From contig JAANDG010000261.1 of NCBI GenBank assembly GCA_036852015.1, positions 124,001-188,000 of the forward strand: DNA of 64,000 bases. The letters are read 5' to 3'. Source of the DNA: Pelodera strongyloides (Eukaryota > Nematoda > Chromadorea > Rhabditida > Rhabditidae). The translations under genes were made by a program, and so were the position numbers. The notes under the pieces were generated by a model that did not search any database, was not told where the DNA came from, and saw nothing but the letters and a program-made list of their open reading frames with translations. Positions 9,094 to 20,663 of the stretch are shown here, piece after piece (the stretch's first letter is position 1; every line of letters starts with the position of its first letter).

Positions 9094-11980
9094 CTATTCG
9101 CGTGTGCTGTGGTTGAATTGACCAATCTTTGTCTTGTCTGAAAATATTAAAAAAAATAAGGCTTTGATGGTTTGATGGTATACTGTATTTTGTATTTACA
9201 CAACCGGGAACAATTCTCCAATAACGCTAATGAAATACTATTATTCACGTAAAGTTTGGAGGGATAAAAAGCTAAATAACCAACCGGAGCTATATACTTC
9301 CATCCCATTTTACGTTCCTTTATAAACTTTATCATTTGTTCGGCATTTTGTTCCTTTGTTTTCGTGGAAAATTTGAAGAAATGATATTTGTGGAAATTGG
9401 TGCTCATTTCGCAGTACCTATGAGTAATCATAAGGAATAAGTACAATCAGTATCAGTAATTTCAGTTCAAAGTTTGTTTATTTTTGAAGACTTGTCTCCA
9501 CGTTGTTTTCTTCAATAAGGCTGCTCAGGGCGAAAATCCCTCAACGCCGCTGCGTTGGCCTTTTCCGTCTCTATATGCGAGCGGCGCAACAGCGAAGCTT
9601 CCTCAGTGGATTTTACACAAAGAATCAAACTCATAAAGATATCTGGGCACCCACCAATTCTGTGGTGCAAAATGATGTATGAGATGTTGGTTCATTCTAA
9701 AATCAATATCTGATGGTTGTGCACTCTTTGTCAGAGTTGCATAGAGTACTTCGAGGAATGGGGACACTTCATTGGCATCAGCACACCGTTTCTCCTTCCT
9801 GTAATTAGCAAAGCGAACCGATTATAAATATAATTATTATCAGAAATAAAGTATTAATCATAACATTATAAAGGTACATAATTTACACTCCGCCTTCATT
9901 ACTCTTTGGTAGCTTTGGTTCACTACTGAAATCCAAGTTTTACTAGAGGTCCTTTGACATCGACAAATTACTCGATGTCTTGTTTTAAACTATTTAGTAC
10001 ATACTACGGTATAAATTATCTTATAACATGCTTCTCTGGTCTAACCTGCACAAATGTATAAATCCAGATGCAAATCGTTCAACCGGATCTCTGATTACAA
10101 CGAAAAGTTTTGGACGAGAAATCTTCTCAAGAAAAGTGTACACGGAATCGAGCCTTTGTATCGGCCACACGGAGGATTTATCGTCGTCGCATAATCTGAA
10201 ATAAAACATGTTGACTTTATTTATGACTCTGTGAATTAGGCGGTCGAAACGCGTTACCTGAACCTGGAAATACTGGGTACATTTACTTTGTATAATAATT
10301 TACTTATCCTTTTGTATATTTCCTTGACAAAGGCGTGACACCCAAAGCGACAATGCCGACGTACAATTGGGTGCAGCGCGTGGCTGCCGAAGTAGCGTAG
10401 CTTTTCAGTTGAGGTGCGCCACAAGTCCGCGACCCGCCTTTCCGCACCCGCGACTGAGTGCGGATTCCAAAGGTTTCGGACCAGTTACATAGATTGCTAG
10501 TGCATAGCTTGCTAGGAGTTATCGCTAAGAAACCAATCCATACTTATTGGAAGTCCCCGAACTAGAAAAAGCTAAGGAACGCTTACTTTTTCGAGAACGG
10601 TTTCTTTCCCTGTTCAATTCGGTACCAATCACATAATAATCCCTTCATTTGGGATGACATACTCTTTGGAATTGTGCACATTCCAACGCGTAGTTTGGGT
10701 ATTAACTGAAAAAATTGTCTTCATTAATTTCTCGAAATGTGCTTCTTATTTTTTTTTGGAATGTTTGTCTTTATTTTGTTCAGCCTAATGTGAATTGATT
10801 AGGTAATGCGGTCCGTCACAAGTCTTTAAAGCGAAATGCTAGCCCCTTTGGAAAATTTGCATATGAAAAGCAAATCCTATGTATCCTATGCTAATTTTGT
10901 ACGATTGCCGTGGACGATCGTACAAAATTAGCATAGGATACAAGTAAGTCGGGTAGATGCGCCGCATGAGGCAACCCGCCCCTCTGTGTGTAACCCGGTG
11001 CTAGGGACAATCAGTATTGGTTGAGTGTAAAAGTGTGCGTGTAGCTCAACCGGTGAGTGCTTGCTAGCCATGCAAGTGACGCGGGTTCGAATCTGCTCCA
11101 CGCCAAGTTTTTTCACAATAGACCAGATTGTTGCCTAGGAGCCATGAGGGCTAAGTGGGGACCGAACCGGGTCCCAAGAGTTGTTGGGAATGGTACACAG
11201 TGGATTATGCCTGTGGGACCAGGCACTCTTGGGGAGAGGGTAGTAAGTCGGGTAGATGCGCCGCATGAGGCAACCCGCCCCTCTGTGTGTAACCCGGAGC
11301 TAGGGACAATCAGTATTGGTTGCGTGAAAAAGTGTGCGTGTAGCTCAACCGGTGAGTGCTTGCTAGCCATGCAAGTGACGCGGGTTCGAATCTGCTCCAC
11401 GCCAAGTTTTTTCACAATAGACCAGATTGTTGCCTAGGAGCCATGAGGGCTAAGTTACATAGGATTTGCTTATCGTATGCATATTTTCCAAAGGGGCTAG
11501 CATTTCGCTTTAACTAATTGAAAGAGCTTCGGGTAGAAAAGCTGAGGAGCTGTCACCCAAAACTGCGGGATTTGTCACCCAAAGTCACCAAATTTCCATA
11601 AATGCTTATGACATTGCATTTTGCCATGAATTGAAGAAAAAACAGACATTTTTCAGAATAACTGGATTCGTCGGTATATGAGGCTTTGATTTCAAACAAA
11701 CCATTCATAGTTCTATGAATTATGAACATAAATAACTTCTCAAATAAAATCACGAAACCTTTTTCACCGAATTTCGATTCATAAATGGTTTGACCATTTG
11801 ATGACAGTGTTTGTTTATCGATTGTTTCAAATCCACCGCTTCTTCCGAAGGTTTGGTTAAGATTCTTTTATTTATAAGTGGACTGTTGCAAAGTTTAGAG
11901 TTTTTCATTCCCAATATTTCAGTTATGAATAGAGAAATAGTAAATAATAGTAAAAGTAAGCAGGGACGAATGAATTTCAT
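9094..11980 (-). CDS. Carbohydrate sulfotransferase (Sulfotransfer_2 type), Golgi type II membrane protein
   Basis: Predicted to transfer sulfate from PAPS to a glycan in the Golgi lumen. Six exons, 298 aa: 11759-11980, 10587-10705, 10046-10195, 9655-9798, 9200-9417, 9094-9137. Start at 11980 gives a basic residue pair and then a signal-anchor (PCLLLLLFTISLFIT, about residues 6-20); an in-frame ATG upstream at 12082 would put 34 residues before it. The 5'-phosphosulfate loop is CTIPKSMSSQM (about 84-94) and the 3'-phosphate motif is VIRDPVERFASGF (about 147-159); HFAPQNWYCE is a further family block, rebuilt across a TG|G split codon. The end is odd: the last exon gives only an HSTRE-like piece and then TAG, so the usual final 30 or so residues (ending in a YxxDFxxFGF-like motif) are missing. 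The first five exons are firm, the last is tentative. A disrupted 3' end is possible because a hairpin repeat lies right beside it. Confidence 0.82.
11037..11105 (+). ncRNA. tRNA-like sequence with Pol III boxes, copy 1
   Basis: TAGCTCAACCGG matches the box A consensus and GGTTCGAATCT matches box B except at its last base. GCGTGTA and TCCACGC can form an acceptor-like stem (6 of 7 pairs). CTTGC and GCAAG close a 7-nt loop with GCC in the anticodon place. Against a working tRNA: base 33 is A instead of U, and the T stem pairs badly. CCA is encoded and T6 follows. The best reading is a tRNA-derived element (SINE-like head) or tRNA pseudogene that may still be transcribed. Confidence 0.6.
11336..11404 (+). 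ncRNA. tRNA-like sequence with Pol III boxes, copy 2
   Basis: This is identical over the tRNA-like part to the copy at 11037-11105, with the same A box, B box and T6 terminator. It lies in the second tandem unit and shares its defects (A at position 33, poor T stem). Confidence 0.6.
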
Positions 11981-12239
11981 CCTTCGTGTCTTATAGTAGA
12001 AAAGTTGAAGTAAATTACTCGAACGAAGCTGGTAATTACTGAAATAAACGCAATTCAAATTACACAAAAAATGATGTACCAAAATTGGACATGGACCTTA
12101 ATTATGGTACTCAGAAAACGAAAATGATATTAGTATGACAGAAAAAGACCTATTACATACAGGATCCAAGTTTCATTGCCATGTTCGTTATTTGAGGCTT
12201 GTCGCTTCGCGTGGGCCTTATAAGTTATAAGACACCTTG

Positions 12240-12512
12240 CACTGACGAAAGTTGGCCTGCAAGCGATAACCTTCGGCGTGCAAAATTTATTTGGCAACGT
12301 GGTGCGAGCAAAAGTGCACGCGGAGTGGAAATGGCGTGCAACTTGCCCGCCGTTAACACGCCGCTTGCACGCCAAAAGCCCGAGGCGAAATGGCGTGAGT
12401 ACGACGTGCAAGCGGCAACGTCACGGCGGACAACTTGCACGCCAGTAACGAACGGCGTGCAACTTTTTTCCACGCCACATGCACGCCGCCGCTTGCAAGC
12501 CAATTTTCCCGT
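12240..12512. repeat. GC-rich MITE, GCGTGCAAG family, copy 1
   Basis: The terminal inverted repeat is GAAAGTTGGCSTGCAAGCG. The interior is dense in GCGTGCAA and TTGCACGCC words. The blocks GGAAATGGCGTGCAA and CCCGCCGTTA are shared with 59209-59490 and, inverted, with 57015-57302. Its even base pattern opens long but spurious frames on both strands. Confidence 0.85.
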
Positions 12513-13372
12513 TGTTAGCGAAGGCCTAGCTAACCAAGCAACTACTGATTCCAAGATAATACAAGCTAAGTATAAGGGACCAATACATCTAAAGTAACAA
12601 ATGTCGCACCCATAGTTGTCACTAATATATCTATGGAAAAAAGGAAGGGATAGTTAGATAGTTAAGAAATGCCTCGTTTGACCACAATCTCTTTATAGTG
12701 TCATTTAGCTCGTTTAACATCGAAAAGTGTCGAGTTTCATGTGGAAAACTCTAATGGTGCCATTTGCTTCTTAAAAATTTCTGTCGTTACGATGCAATGC
12801 GACTTCGCACTTTTTATGTACGTGATTGTGCCTTGCAATGGCAAATCTCCCCATTAATTCACTAAAAAAACGTCCCGTTTAGCCAGATGGGATTGCCGTG
12901 ATTAGCTGATTTGCCACACATTTTTATGTGGGTAAGAAGAAGTGAAAGCTGATTATATATCATATATCTATTATCTCATTCTTCCAGTTCATTTTTATAT
13001 CATAACATTGGCAGAAAACCGAGCTGCGACTTCATAGGAAACGGAGTAAAACATATGGGGACCGTTCCCGTAGTTTTCACAGAGACAAATCATTTCGACT
13101 TTGTGACCAGGTTTTCAAACGGTCGTCAACTGGTCACGTGTTGTTCTCAAAATGGGCAGTGATCTGTCACCTGTCACCCAATGTTTTTTTTCTCTGTGTT
13201 CTGGACTATATTCCGTTTTCATGTGTTATTTATATCGTACGGTTACGTTCATCAGTGTGTTCCATGATGTTTTACAATGTTTCTCCAACGAACAATGACG
13301 GGACCCCATGTTATGTTTCATTTGTCGTTCTATTTATTCAGTATAAAACAATCCAAAATAGCCTTTCTCTTT

Positions 13373-13610
13373 ATCTCTCTCTCTCTCTCCGCATCTCTCT
13401 ATCTCTCTCTACCTCCCACTCTCTCATTCTCCCATTGTCTCTCTCCTCATCAAGGGCTCTTGGCTCCTCTTCCGTGTCCGAGTGTCGATAACAAAAGGAT
13501 TGAGAGTCAATTGGCCAATCGTTCCGCATCCGCTTACTCTCTCTCACTTTCTCTTCTCTATCTCTTCTCTCCGGTCCCCCCTCTCTTCTCTTGCTCTCTT
13601 TCACGTTTGG
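13373..13610. repeat. CT-rich low-complexity tract
   Basis: Two (CT)n-rich blocks, about 13373-13470 and 13530-13610, flank a 60-bp normal stretch. Confidence 0.9.
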
Positions 13611-14904
13611 CTCGGATAGTATTCAAATGAAACTGAAATAGATTATCTCTCCTAATGCCAAATCTTTGCTTTTAATTCTCCATCAGTCTAACACGTATCC
13701 TTTTCAGAAATGTGAAGTTAATTTACAGCGCATTATTGGACGAAATGTTGTACTAATATAACGTTCCTAGTAGGAATACTGAAATCAATTGTTCATAACA
13801 TATTATATGTTTTAGCTGAAACATTTAGCTAATTCATCCTACTAAACAGAGCACTCTAATGCTTTCTACATAGCATTTTCGGCCGGAACTCCGATATTGT
13901 GCAAGTTTTCGTTTTTGAGCGCTTCCAATTAATATGGCTACTTTCTTTTGCATCGTATTATACAGTAAAGCATACTCTACACTGGTTTATTTGCGTGGGT
14001 TTTAGTTTGACCAAAACTCTGCCCTGTTATCTCTTACCTCATGTAGTTTACAAAAACAGCTTTTTGCTAAGGATGTGTCTGTTTACTTTATTAATAATAC
14101 CAATTTCCTGTCAACAATTACAAACCTTGTATCAATAATTGACTGTTCTGTTTTACACACGGGCCATATTTTTAATTTTTGCGTTTCTCATGTGCATGAC
14201 GCAACTGCTTTGACGAGGTAATTATATCAATGACCACCTTATGTGACAATATGTTTGTTTGTTTGTTTGTTTGCTGTGCGTGACGCAGTGCCCATAACCA
14301 GAGTTGGGCCTGCTACTTCTCTATTCGAAGCGAGGGTTCGTCCCCCTTCCCATTCAAGCAAACACAGTCAAAAAGCGTCTCGATTGCCATTGCATGAGGC
14401 ATAAACTGGAATAAATGCACTCTTTACGCGTTTTCTTTCGTAATATGGCACTTAGGTTACCGTAGACAAAGAACTCACAATCAGTAAGCTGAATACTCTG
14501 TGTTAATATTTGTACAGTAGGTCATAGACGTATTAGTATGTGTAACTCTCTATATTTTATGCTGAATTAAACTTACCCTTAGGATGCAGATGCAAACCCC
14601 TGAATTCCTATGATTTATTAACAAGTTTCATGCCATGTTTTTGTTATTCTCTCTCTCTCTCTCTCTCTCTGTCTCGATATATGTAACAACTGCAATCCAA
14701 AAGTTATCATTTCAATTGAAAACTGATACAACTTTTTGTGTTCCCGTTCCCTTTTTCCCATGATGTTCCCACAGTTCGTTTCCTAATATTCGATAAAAAA
14801 TATTTGAAAAAGGATCAATAAAGATAGCTTATTTCTGGGAAATTTCACTGTCTCTAACATCATTGAAAACTACTATTCGACTAACAATAAGTGTTCGCCT
14901 AAGG

Positions 14905-15078
14905 GAACCAAGCCCATCCCGAGACCATCTCAAGCCCATACCAAGCCCATCCCAAGACCATCTCAAGCCCATACCAAACCCATCCCAAGAATATCTCAAG
15001 CCCATTCCAAGACCATTCCAAGACCATCCCACGCCCATTCCAAGACCATCTCAAGCCCATCCCTCGCAAGACCATCGC
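14905..15078. repeat. Minisatellite of AAGNCCATYCC units
   Basis: Roughly fifteen 11-bp units of the type AAGACCATCTC or AAGCCCATCCC are arranged in a higher-order period of 33 bp in the first half. The matching minus-strand frame (GLGMGLRWSWDG) is a product of the repeat. Confidence 0.9.
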
Positions 15079-15297
15079 AAATTCAAAACCTATACCTATA
15101 GCCTATAGCATACTGTATCTTGACGTTGCGTAAGCTAAAGTATAAACTACTAAATTACTTGCATAAATAAGTGAGAATGCGTGCGGCGAAGCAAACAGTA
15201 ATTCCTTACCAAATAAACAGGACCCGGGTGATACCGACCATGAATACAGGTTAGAGTATTTACTATCTCTAACTAGCTCGCTACGCCCTCACTCTCC

Positions 15298-15440
15298 GTC
15301 TCTTTCTCTCGCTCTCTCTCTCTTCTCTCCTCTATCTCTCTCTCTCTCTCTGCCGCTTTCCCACTCTCTCTCCTTCTCTCTCTCTCTCTCTCTCTCTCCC
15401 TCTCTCGCTCTCTCTCTATCTCTATCTCTCTACTTTTACC
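15298..15440. repeat. (CT)n microsatellite
   Basis: Long CTCTCTCT runs with short interruptions lie about 365 bp upstream of the four-TM gene start. Confidence 0.92.
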
Positions 15441-15804
15441 TCTATTGCACTTGAGTGTTTATTCAGACATTAACCAAGATATCAACAACAAGTCTTATCA
15501 AACCATTTGCATTTGATTATTCTTCTGTCCGTCTCTATTCAGCCGAAATATATAAATTCTTTGTTTTGTAGAGAAATTAGCATTAACTCATAGTAAAACG
15601 CGCATCTTCTTATTGTAAGTAGATACGGTATGCAGATCCAGACATACTTGACAGTGAATATTCTTATGTATATGTTTGAATGTTTCTACACAAGACAGCT
15701 GACTTCCATGCCTTACAGATGAGAATACTATTTATTTGTTTGTCAGTATGTGCGTTACACTGTGATTACATCTTGTTGAAACAAATTTGACCATTATTTC
15801 AGTG

Positions 15805-18800
15805 ATGTCGCGGCCTGACTTTCTCTCATGTGATGGAAATTTCCTAACAATCGGAAGTGATAATAATTCAAAGAAACAAGGTGATTGAAAATATTATTGT
15901 TATTTTTGTCCTCAATCCTAAATTTAAGTTTTTAAATTTCTTTTACGCTTCAAGAGGGTGCACCTTTATTCAAGGGTGAAAATACAGATTCAATGTTTGC
16001 TTATGACATGTTCCGCAGATGACATATTCTAATTCTAATGTTCAACCCTTAAATATGATTTCTTTTTGTTCAAAATTGAGAGTCTGTCAATGATGATTAA
16101 CAAAAACCAAAATTATTTATTTTAATTTAACTTAGAGTTTCATGGATTTAAAAATTATCTAAATTGTATAGTAAAAATGCTCAGCTGATCCACTATCAAT
16201 TGCAAATATCTCTTCTCGTCTGCACACTGATCTGACCAGACAACGAGAGGAAGTGCCGAAACTGCAATTATGGTGCCGCATGCCTCCCGTAACAAGTAAG
16301 GATTATAGAAATCTTTATTTGGTACCATATGGGAAAGGGAAGTAACGACCAGGGTGATTAGTAAAGAGAAAGGGTACCACAGGTTGGTCCATAGGCTAGG
16401 CACTGGTCCCTAGCATGAGAACCACTAATTAATATGAGCCTTTTTAGTAACTAATGTACCGTAACCACCATTTCAAAGGCCGTATTCACCACTCAATTCC
16501 CCGTCTTTTTCTCTGTGTTCCTCACGTTAAAATGATATTTTCTGTGCCCAGGGAATATTTCCCCGAGGGAATCGGAGTGGTGAATATGGCCTATGGAGTC
16601 GCGTAGGCGTCCAAAACTCATACTCATACTCATAACTCTTTCGACTTTCAATATTGACAATCTTTCAGCATGCGTTCTCCTCGCAACATGTCAAATGATA
16701 ACAGTTATTGGACTTTTTGTCTATGTCATACTCAGAATATCTAACAATGGGGTGGCGAGTATGGAAAGGAATAAAGCAATTGGTAATTTGTTTTTATCTC
16801 TTTGCTAAAGGAAAGAAACATGTAGGAACTTCTAAACGTACCGTACCTTTGGTGTAGCATAAGTTCACTTGGTGTCTGGTATAGCTACCGTAATGTTTAA
16901 TTTGAGCGGCGCTTGATTGACACATTATCTAGGACCTACAGTGTACGTAGTCAATCACTTGAAACGCTGAACCGGGGCTAATACTCCTGGCGCACTCCTG
17001 GCGCACAAACGGCGCACATATTGCTCTTTTGCTGATGAGGGGTGCGCGGCGCAGCGATGGCACGTCAACTAAGTTTCCGCAGTGTTCTAGTTTCTAGTCT
17101 TAATAGATGCAATGTAATTCTACTTTTTCAGCAGTGTCTGTGGTTGCACTAGTCTTCATTATCTCTTGTTTTGCCTCCTTTATATACGGCCTTTTTTCCA
17201 AAAAGTCGTCATTTCTACTACCGTTTATTGTGTTTACCACAATTTCTCTGGTAGCAACCATCGGTAAGCTCTATTTTGAATCAGAATTCGCCAATTGTAA
17301 TATAAACCAATATTGGTAAGAAAGAACAACATAAGAAGACCCTATATACTATGAAAGTTATACCTTCAGTTTTGATGTTATTCTTTATATTAAACGACGC
17401 GCAGTTGTATGAAAGCATATATCAGTTTTTTCGACGTTACTGCTTCTGATCGTAGCATGTATAGGTTGTCCTGCACTCAATGAGATATTGCACTAAGTAA
17501 TTTTGATTTAAAGGGATCAGCTCACCTTAAATTGTGTCTGTTTTTTTTTGTTTCTTTATTTTCTATAAGGGATAGTAAAAATTGGAATAGAAAAAGTAGT
17601 GTTCAATTTCAATACTCACGAAGATATTGGGTGATAAAGTGGTGGATTGAGCGGGCCGAAATGCAAAAAGGGCAATTGTCCTGCCTTGTTTGTATAGGAT
17701 AATTGCCCTTTTTGCATTTCGGCCCGATCAATCCACCACTTTATCACCCAATATCTTCGTGAGTATTGAAATTGAATACTACTTTTTCTATTCCAAATTT
17801 TTATTATCCCTTATAGAAAATAAAGAAACAAAAAAAAACAGACACAATTTAAGGTGAGCTGATCCCTTTAAGGCAGAGCGCTAGTAGTACTGTTATTTTT
17901 TCTCTTCAGGTACTGTAATAGTGATTATCATTACCGTAATTGGTGAATTGACCGAAAAACCGTCTGATGTGAAAAGGGATACGGTCGATAAATATGACCT
18001 TCACATGACAACGTTCAGGTAATTACTAATTATTTAATTATGCATTATCATTGCGAACTCCATCACTTTCAACCAGAAATTTCCTTGTCCTTGGATAATA
18101 ACACCAATCCATAAGAGGGTTTACCGACGTTTAAAGGGTCAGGCCCATTTCAAATGACCCCTATTTTTGATGATTCCATGTGAATCTCCATACCAAATAT
18201 AGTTGGATGCAATATTTTTCTAATTTTCAAGCCCAAAATTCACACACTATTCAGCAATTTACCGTGGACAGTCATACCCAACTATCTATCGCAGTTGTCA
18301 CGCCCATTCGCGCTCATTGGCCAATATCACAATTGCCACGCCCAATAGAGCATATTGCCCAATTAGCGAGAAGGGGCGTGACAACTGCGATAAATAGTTG
18401 GGTATGACTGGCAACGGTAAATTGCCGAATACTGCGTGAATTTTGCGCTTGAAAATTAGGAAAATATCATATCCTACTATATTTGACATGAAGAATCAGA
18501 TGGAATCATCAAAAATAGGGGGTCATTTGAAATGGGCCTGACCCTTTAAAGCGGTATGTTCCCATCTGTGTCGTAGGTACAGAAGTGCACATAAATTTGC
18601 ATATAATTCATACAGTTGAAAAAAAAACACAAGACACCTGTCGAACTTTGTCGAATCCCGACCTTTGGTCAAAATTCTTATTTGTGCTTTTTATTGTCAC
18701 TGTTCAGATGATTTCAATGAGCGTTCAACTACTTTGTGTGCTTTGTTTTTATTGCATAGTCAGCTTTCAGTGATAGAGATAGAGATGGAGAGATGGAAAG

Positions 18801-19670
18801 GCGAGAGAGAGAGAGAGAGAGAGAGAAAGGGATGAGGGAGATAGTGCTCGAGAGAGAGGTGGAGAGAGAGAAAGGGATGCGAGAGACAGTGGTAGAGAGA
18901 GAAATGGATGGGTGAGAGGGTATAGGGTAAGGAATAGAAATAAAGAGAGTGCCCGTAGTTTTTTTTACCAATTGTTTGTTTCAATGTAAAACTTATTTAC
19001 CAAAGTTTCGGCTAAAGCTAAAGATCAAAATAGCATCAAATCTGCAAGGGTCTAGGATCAGACCAGATCAGGTCCAAAACGTGTCCTCTGCTCGCGAAAA
19101 ATATCTGATATTTGTCTATTTTCCCATCACAAATCACTGGGCAGATGATCACGTCCATCTGATCAGATTATCATTGCTTGATCTTTCGAGCAAACAGTTT
19201 GCATCACGATTAGATCAATGCTGAACCGATACTAAACCAAAATACCCGATGAGCAAGCGCATAGACCTAGAAGCATTTCTTATTTATGAAAATCGCAGGA
19301 AGTGTTTTTTAATCTAAAGTTTTTTTTCGAGGTCATATTTTTTGAGACTGGGGGTTCTGCTGGAACTCAGCTACTGCGTGTCGTAAAAAATATTAGGGAG
19401 ACAGTGGCGCGAAAGATTCTTTCCGTTGGCGCTACTGTGGCACACTTGCGAAAGTGCTGTGGTTGCGCTTATGTGCGCCAGTCGTCCGCCACGTTGGCGA
19501 CTGTGCTGCTCAGATCAAATGGTATTAGCACACTTCCATATATTACTTTCAGAATCGCCGCGATACTCTCTGTTCTCTGTGGTCTCGTCTCCATCACGTG
19601 TTATATCAAAATATTTATTCAAATGCGAAGGAATAGACGGATTCGAGATGCCGCTTTGTGCAAACCTTAG
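15805..19670 (+). CDS. Four-transmembrane protein, unknown function
   Basis: Five exons join in frame to 182 aa: 15805-15880, 16669-16782, 17132-17263, 17910-18018, 19553-19670. Four hydrophobic segments are seen: after residue 26 (CVLLATCQMITVIGLFVYVI), about 65-85 (SVVALVFIISCFASFIYGLF), about 90-120 (a long pair ending VIVIITVIGEL), and about 144-165 (AAILSVLCGLVSITCYIKIF). The tail is short and basic (MRRNRRIR). A charged loop of about 25 residues precedes the last helix. The start is chosen because an acceptor (TTATTTCAG) stands 2 bp before the ATG, as for a trans-spliced nematode mRNA. The helix pattern with a basic FxKKxxFLLPF turn between helices 2 and 3 recalls LAPTM/DUF4728-like tetraspan proteins, but I cannot assign a family. 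The three larger introns hold palindromic elements. Confidence 0.78.
15930..16030. repeat. Dispersed repeat shared with 57066-57200
   Basis: The blocks AATTTCTTTTACGCTTCAA, GTGCACCTTTA and TTGCTTATGAYATGTTCCGC are shared in the same orientation. It lies in intron 1 of the four-TM gene. Confidence 0.7.
16477..16592. repeat. Short inverted-repeat element, GGCCGTATTCACCA family
   Basis: The ends AGGCCGTATTCACCACT and its inverse are 116 bp apart. A second member with the same terminal motif is at 44929-45072. Confidence 0.8.
17508..17871. repeat. 364-bp near-perfect palindrome, family C, copy 1
   Basis: It begins TTAAAGGGATCAGCTCACC and ends with the inverse, with TTAA at both borders. The arms of about 175 bp match almost base for base around a short GCCTTGTTTG-containing centre. 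A copy with most of its left arm deleted is at 22122-22349. It lies in intron 3 of the four-TM gene. Confidence 0.93.
18131..18549. repeat. Palindromic TTAA element, family D, copy 1
   Basis: The ends TTAAAGGGTCAGGCCCATTT and its inverse carry TTAA at both borders. The second copy is at 30457-30874. Inner arms contain AACTATTTATCGCAGTT-type blocks and CCAATATCACAATTG. It lies in intron 4 of the four-TM gene. Confidence 0.92.
18770..18912. repeat. (GA)n-rich tract
   Basis: GAGA-rich, interrupted low-complexity DNA in intron 4 of the four-TM gene. Confidence 0.9.
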
Positions 19671-19917
19671 AGTTGCAATTGTGTATATTACATTTAGCTT
19701 TCGCGTTTCGAGCGTAACGTGCAAAACATACATACAAACTTTGACCATTTGTAATATCGGTACAGCACTAACACCAATTTTCCATGTTCCTAACGCTTTC
19801 GCCATAACCGGTGCTTTTGATTCAGTTAACACTAAGGAGGGAATTTAATACTAACAATTCCCCAAACATTTAGCAATAATTCACTCAAGTCTTTTTGTGT
19901 CATGAGAGAGAGAGAGC

Positions 19918-19971
<54 letters not shown>

Positions 19972-20663
19972 AATAAAATTAGTTAAACCTCTGTTTTCCT
20001 TTTCCGATCCACAGTATTTTGTAACAATCCCTAACCCTTTTTCTGTACATATTGCTATTGCTATCCTATCCAAGTTACCATTTTATTATTATTCCTTGCT
20101 AGACATGCACTGCGGGTATTCACCACTTTCTGTATTTTGGAGAAGAGCAAAATAAATATATATTTTTTAATAAGTTTGGTTTTTGTTTCTAACCGCGTTC
20201 CGTGATTCAAGTTAAATACCATGTTAGGATACAGCGTACTTGACCATAGTGAGTTCCTATGAAACGTACTTCGACAAGTTCATTGCATATGGTATAGAGT
20301 TCCTATGCCTATGCCTATGTATGAAACGTACTTCGGCTTATGATTAGCTGCATCCCACATTGAAAAATATCGATACAGAAAAAGTCTAGAGTCGGATTAA
20401 TGTCTACTAGAGAACATAAAACAATCATAAAGCGAAATACCGGCCGGTTTTTGAAACGAATCGTGGACAACTGCATTCTTATGTATTTATGCGAAGTGAG
20501 GTCTAATTGGGGTCTATTTTTTATGCTAAATTATGTTCATTTGCATATGACCCATAAGAATGTTGGTGTACTCGATGCGTCTCAAAAACCGGCCGGTATT
20601 TCGCTTTAAATACACATCAATTAGACAAATTTCTAATTAACCGTAATCTTCCACTGATTCATC
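19671..20663. other. Convergent intergenic region
   Basis: This is the 3' flank of the four-TM gene (plus) and the chemoreceptor gene (minus). It contains a pure (GA)n run at 19903-19972 and a family A element at 20427-20609. A plus-strand AATAAA lies near 20150. No gene was seen. Confidence 0.55.
20427..20609. repeat. Palindromic TTAA element, family A, copy 2
   Basis: The arms AAAGCGAAATACCGGCCGG and the inverse are well kept. The left TTAA is mutated to ATAA and the right TTAA is intact. Confidence 0.88.

Larger units (their letters stand above)
10942..11455 (+). repeat. 299-bp tandem unit (1.7 copies) inserted in family B element
   Basis: Unit 1 is about 10943-11241 and partial unit 2 is about 11242-11454. 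They are nearly the same, with a few substitutions. TAC is present on both sides (10939-10941 and 11456-11458), which would be a 3-bp target duplication. Each unit carries a tRNA-like segment with Pol III promoter boxes and a T6 run. Confidence 0.85.
10826..11513. repeat. Palindromic TTAA element, family B, copy 1 (split by insertion)
   Basis: The ends TTAAAGCGAAATGCTAGCCC and its inverse, plus the inner GTACGATTGCCGTGG centre, match the intact copy at 31336-31506. The right arm is interrupted at 10942-11455 by foreign DNA. It lies in sulfotransferase intron 1. Confidence 0.88.
11981..15804. other. Long intergenic region of simple and dispersed repeats
   Basis: This divergent intergenic region lies between the sulfotransferase and the four-TM gene. 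It holds a GC-rich inverted-repeat element (12240-12512), CT-rich tracts (13373-13610, 14648-14670, 15298-15440) and a minisatellite (14905-15078). Open frames such as 13899-14138 have no domain, splice context or homologue that I recognise. I call no gene here. Confidence 0.55.

Noticed and set aside
11037..11105. Functional tRNA-Gly(GCC) gene
   Set aside because: The T stem is poorly paired, position 33 is A, and the sequence is part of a tandem mobile unit; reported as tRNA-like.
12199..12597. Overlapping open frames of over 100 codons on both strands
   Set aside because: They come from the GCGTGCAAG repeat, whose composition suppresses stops; the same pattern recurs at 59209 without gene context.
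14829..15108. Open frames with regular GLGMGLRWSWDG or PSPSQDHLKP repeats
   Set aside because: Translation of an 11-bp minisatellite on either strand.
16155..16403. Hydrophobic 82-codon minus-strand frame in four-TM gene intron 1
   Set aside because: No family resemblance, no splice partners and it lies in an intron beside a repeat; kept as unexplained.
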